Assembly: GCF_014042365.1 (NCBI RefSeq)
Contig: NZ_JACEZS010000036.1
Span: 1 to 41,980 of the forward strand
DNA length: 41,980 nucleotides
Direction of reading: 5' to 3'
From: Rugamonas fusca
GTDB lineage: Bacteria; Pseudomonadota; Gammaproteobacteria; Burkholderiales; Burkholderiaceae_D
How positions within the stretch are numbered: the first letter of the stretch is position 1; each line of letters begins with the position of its first letter. The notes under the pieces are model-generated. The model searched no databases and had not been told where the DNA came from. It saw only the letters and a program-made list of their open reading frames with translations. The translations under genes and the position numbers were made by a program. This document shows positions 41,874 through 41,980 of the stretch, one piece after another.

Positions 41874-41980
41874 TAATCATCTAGCCAACCTCCCTCCGGC
41901 ATACGCCGGGGGTACAGTAAGCATTCAATGTCGAGTTGAACTTACGTACAGGGAGGCTGGTATGAGCAAGTATAGCGGTA
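41874..41980 (+). mobile_element. End of a second IS110-like insertion sequence (runs off window)
   Basis: The 88-base non-coding end is identical to that at 26-113, with the transposase start reading out of the window. The junction with REP (CCGGACCTGA then TAATCAT) is the same base as at the left end. Confidence 0.6.
41962..41980 (+). CDS. IS110-like transposase, first six codons only
   Basis: ATG 41962 begins MSKYSG and then the window ends. GGGAGG lies 5' of it. It is identical to the minus-strand start at 25. Confidence 0.5.

Larger units (their letters stand above)
41862..41980. repeat. 119-bp perfect inverted repeat, right copy
   Basis: This is the exact reverse complement of 7-125. 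See that entry for what it covers. Divergence begins at 41861. Confidence 0.95.

Noticed and set aside
1..41980. The whole window as a composite transposon flanked by IS copies
   Set aside because: IS110 elements do not use terminal inverted repeats or mobilise in pairs like IS10 or IS50. The interior includes dnaE, and the inverted ends are equally explained by assembly breaks at a multicopy element.

Overview
This is a GC-rich bacterial segment. It is probably from a betaproteobacterium of the Oxalobacteraceae (Massilia/Duganella/Janthinobacterium type), judged from the DnaE and TrhO sequences, the small lineage-type proteins and a recurrent GGGGTCAGGTCCGGCA palindromic repeat that I associate with that group. 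The placement is inference and no search was run. No rRNA, tRNA or CRISPR array is visible. The two window ends are a perfect 119-bp inverted repeat (7-125 and 41862-41980). Each is the start of an outward-facing IS110-like transposase gene whose element ends at the same base of a REP palindrome, so the window may simply be an assembly segment broken at two insertion sequence copies.

Layout. 213-2391 (minus): a FixJ-type response regulator and its sensor kinase. 2628-4011 (plus): a VirK/YbjX-type protein and a 78-residue conserved protein. 4056-7601 (minus): dnaE. 7849-9470 (plus): a hicAB toxin-antitoxin pair, then trhO. 9562-14374 (minus): a type I secretion operon (ABC ATPase, HlyD adaptor, TolC) ending in a small DUF6447-like protein. 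14595-15379 (minus): a GNAT toxin with a DUF1778 antitoxin. 15443-16813 (minus): an ATP-grasp protein. 16928-25377 (minus): two giant paralogous DUF4214/RTX proteins whose C-termini look like the Caulobacter S-layer protein RsaA. 25810-27180 (minus): a FecR-domain protein. 27452-31682 (plus): a CHASE2 adenylate cyclase, a TPR/beta-barrel outer-membrane protein, a VanZ-like membrane protein and a CRP-type regulator. 31762-32373 (minus): cysC. 32521-40906 (plus): an ABC-dependent O-polysaccharide module (Wzt, a propeller-like protein, Wzm, a WbdD-like methyltransferase with coiled coil, and a three-domain glycosyltransferase). 40947-41783 (minus): a REP-associated tyrosine transposase (RAYT) between two half REPs.

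How the parts may work together. Perfect CRP consensus boxes (TGTGA-N6-TCACA) lie upstream of exactly three genes: the type I secretion ABC gene, the larger S-layer-like gene and fecR. Each is placed about as expected for a class II CRP promoter. The same window encodes a membrane adenylate cyclase carrying the adenine-specifying lysine and a CRP homologue with the recognition helix RETVxR. I infer an envelope circuit: a periplasmic signal (FecR/CHASE2) sets cAMP, the CRP homologue responds, and S-layer synthesis and secretion follow. The O-polysaccharide module could make the lipopolysaccharide that anchors the S-layer, as in Caulobacter. Each component family is known, but I am not aware of this combined circuit being described in this group.

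The second theme is repeats. At least six REP-like sequences lie between genes, one RAYT that could mobilise them is present, and IS110-like elements use the REP as a landing site.
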